Positions 7,199-8,222 of a stretch of DNA of 8,222 nucleotides are shown here, piece by piece. The notes under the pieces were generated by a model that was not told the origin of the DNA, searched no databases, and saw nothing but the letters and a program-made list of their open reading frames with translations. The position numbers and the translations under genes are program-made. Numbering within the stretch: the first letter of the stretch is position 1; every line of letters begins with the position of its first letter. Origin of the DNA: an uncultured Prevotellaceae bacterium (GTDB lineage Bacteria; Bacteroidota; Bacteroidia; Bacteroidales; Muribaculaceae); NCBI GenBank assembly GCA_946055125.1, contig CAMGFF010000084.1, positions 1 through 8,222 on the forward strand, read 5' to 3'.

Positions 7199-8131
7199 AT
7201 GGATGGATTCTTGATTATGGCGGCGCCGCTGCAAGGCCACACCGATGCTCACTGGCGCGCCGCTCACGCTCTCACTATGGCACCTCACTCGGGTGCCGCT
7301 CACTGCTATTTCACCCCTTTTGCCCGCGTGGAGCATGGCGAGGTGCGTCGCCGCGACTTGCGCGATGCTGCTGCCGCTCTCTCGGGTGGCGCAGTGCCGC
7401 AGATTCTCTTTCGCGACCTGCGCGAGTGGGATATGCTCACTGCGGCTCTCGTGGAGCAGGGTCACCGCCGCATCGACCTCAACCTGGGCTGCCCTTTTCC
7501 GCCACAGGTGAAGCATGGGCGTGGTGCGGCATTGCTACGGCAGCCCGGTTTGCTACGGGCGGTTGCCGAGCGAATGAGCGCGATGCCCGAGGTGAGTTTC
7601 TCGGTGAAGATGCGCCTTGGCGTGGAGAGCGCCGATGAGTGGCAGCAGGTGGCTCGGGTGATTGCCGCAATGCCGCTCACCCATGTGGCGGTGCACACGC
7701 GCACTGCCCGCGAGCAGTATGCCGGCAATCTTCACAACGATGTGATTCCGGCCATTGCCGCTGCTATCCCCCACCCTATTATCCTCAATGGCGACATCAC
7801 CACGCCTGAGCTAATCGCCGAGGCTGCCGCTATGCCGGGGGTGGCCGGCGCGATGATTGGCCGCGCACTGCATTGCCGCCCCTCGCTCATCGCCGAGTGG
7901 CGCGAAGGCCGCGAATGGAGCCACGAGGAGCGCATAGCAGCACTGCTTGCCATTCACGAGCAAGTGCTCAGCGCACGCCGGGAGCTGCTTTGCGGCGACG
8001 CACAGTTGCTCACAGCCATGCGCACCTTCTGGGAGTATGCCGAGCCTGAAATTGGCCATAAAGCCGCCAAGGCGCTGCGCAAAGCCACCTCAATGCCCAA
8101 ATATCACGCCGCCGTGGCTGCGATAGAATAG
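7199..8131 (+). CDS. tRNA-dihydrouridine synthase family protein
   Basis: A 310-residue flavoenzyme of the Dus family, which reduces uridine to dihydrouridine in tRNA using FMN and NADPH. The N-terminal strand IMAAPLQGHTD (6-16) opens the TIM barrel. NLGCPFP at 95-101 carries the proposed catalytic acid Cys98 (the same number as in E. coli DusC). SVKMRLG (135-141) and HTRTAREQYAG (166-176) supply the conserved flavin and substrate-binding Lys137, Arg139 and His166. NGD (197-199) and IGRAL (220-224) bind the FMN phosphate. A C-terminal helical domain (about 240-305) contacts tRNA. The target position (U16, U17, U20 and so on) cannot be read from the sequence. It is closest to the Bacteroidota Dus proteins I remember, with PFARVEHGE and NLGCPFP, rather than clearly DusA, B or C. 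ATG 7199 is preferred over the in-frame ATG at 7217, which would cut off the first barrel strand. Neither start has a close ribosome binding site. Transcribed divergently from carAB. Confidence 0.93.
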   Translation: MDGFLIMAAPLQGHTDAHWRAAHALTMAPHSGAAHCYFTPFARVEHGEVRRRDLRDAAAALSGGAVPQILFRDLREWDMLTAALVEQGHRRIDLNLGCPFPPQVKHGRGAALLRQPGLLRAVAERMSAMPEVSFSVKMRLGVESADEWQQVARVIAAMPLTHVAVHTRTAREQYAGNLHNDVIPAIAAAIPHPIILNGDITTPELIAEAAAMPGVAGAMIGRALHCRPSLIAEWREGREWSHEERIAALLAIHEQVLSARRELLCGDAQLLTAMRTFWEYAEPEIGHKAAKALRKATSMPKYHAAVAAIE

Positions 8132-8206
8132 CATTTGCACCAAAATGTAGGAATCGCACTCGCATTGAATGGTGTATCAATATTCAGTAGGGTCGCTTTT
8201 CCCATA

Positions 8207-8222
8207 GGAGGGTGTGTCAAAA
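8207..8222 (+). mobile_element. Possible insertion-sequence terminus at the window edge
   Basis: The window ends in GGAGGGTGTGTCAAAA, which resembles the GTGTCAAAA-type terminal inverted repeats of some Bacteroidota insertion sequences as I remember them. No transposase is visible because the sequence stops here. A looser copy, GGTGTATCAATA, lies 40 bp upstream at 8171-8182. The call rests on motif resemblance only and could easily be ordinary intergenic sequence. Confidence 0.2.

Noticed and set aside
7150..7638. 162-codon plus-strand frame overlapping the start of dus
   Set aside because: It is in a different frame from dus, Arg-rich and without a domain, while the dus frame carries all family motifs.

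Overview
The window looks like a core chromosomal segment of a GC-rich member of the Bacteroidota, probably order Bacteroidales. Muribaculaceae would fit the base composition and protein style, but that is a guess. The lineage call rests on two things. Several intergenic stretches carry the Bacteroidota-type sigma promoter layout (a TTG/TTTG box about 18-20 nt before TAnnTTTG). The protein sequences also resemble Bacteroidales orthologues as I remember them. I see no tRNA, rRNA, CRISPR array, prophage or complete mobile element.

Layout: four of the five genes lie on the minus strand and read leftwards. From right to left they are carA (6892-5822) and carB (5799-2575), the two subunits of glutamine-dependent carbamoyl-phosphate synthetase, 22 nt apart; then trmN6 (2487-1768), a tRNA1(Val) A37 N6-methyltransferase; then yifB (1650-112), a Mg-chelatase-like AAA ATPase of the ComM family. 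A TTG-N20-TAACTTTG promoter lies upstream of carA, and a TTG-N20-TATATTTG promoter lies directly upstream of yifB. A further promoter at the left edge (1-31) drives an unseen gene beyond the window. The fifth gene, a tRNA-dihydrouridine synthase (7199-8131), is divergent from carA across a 306-bp AT-richer intergenic region.

Function: CarA releases ammonia from glutamine and CarB uses it with bicarbonate and two ATP to make carbamoyl phosphate for pyrimidine and arginine synthesis. TrmN6 and the Dus enzyme are both tRNA modifiers, but nothing suggests they work as a unit with the others. YifB stands apart (DNA branch migration or an unknown AAA role).

The window is mostly housekeeping and I did not find a convincing new system. 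The best leads are a perfect 8-bp inverted repeat whose arms sit at the predicted 5' end of the carA transcript and directly against its start codon, a possible translational switch, and the close resemblance of this CarAB pair to the eukaryotic CAD-type enzyme. The last bases of the window may be the edge of an insertion sequence.
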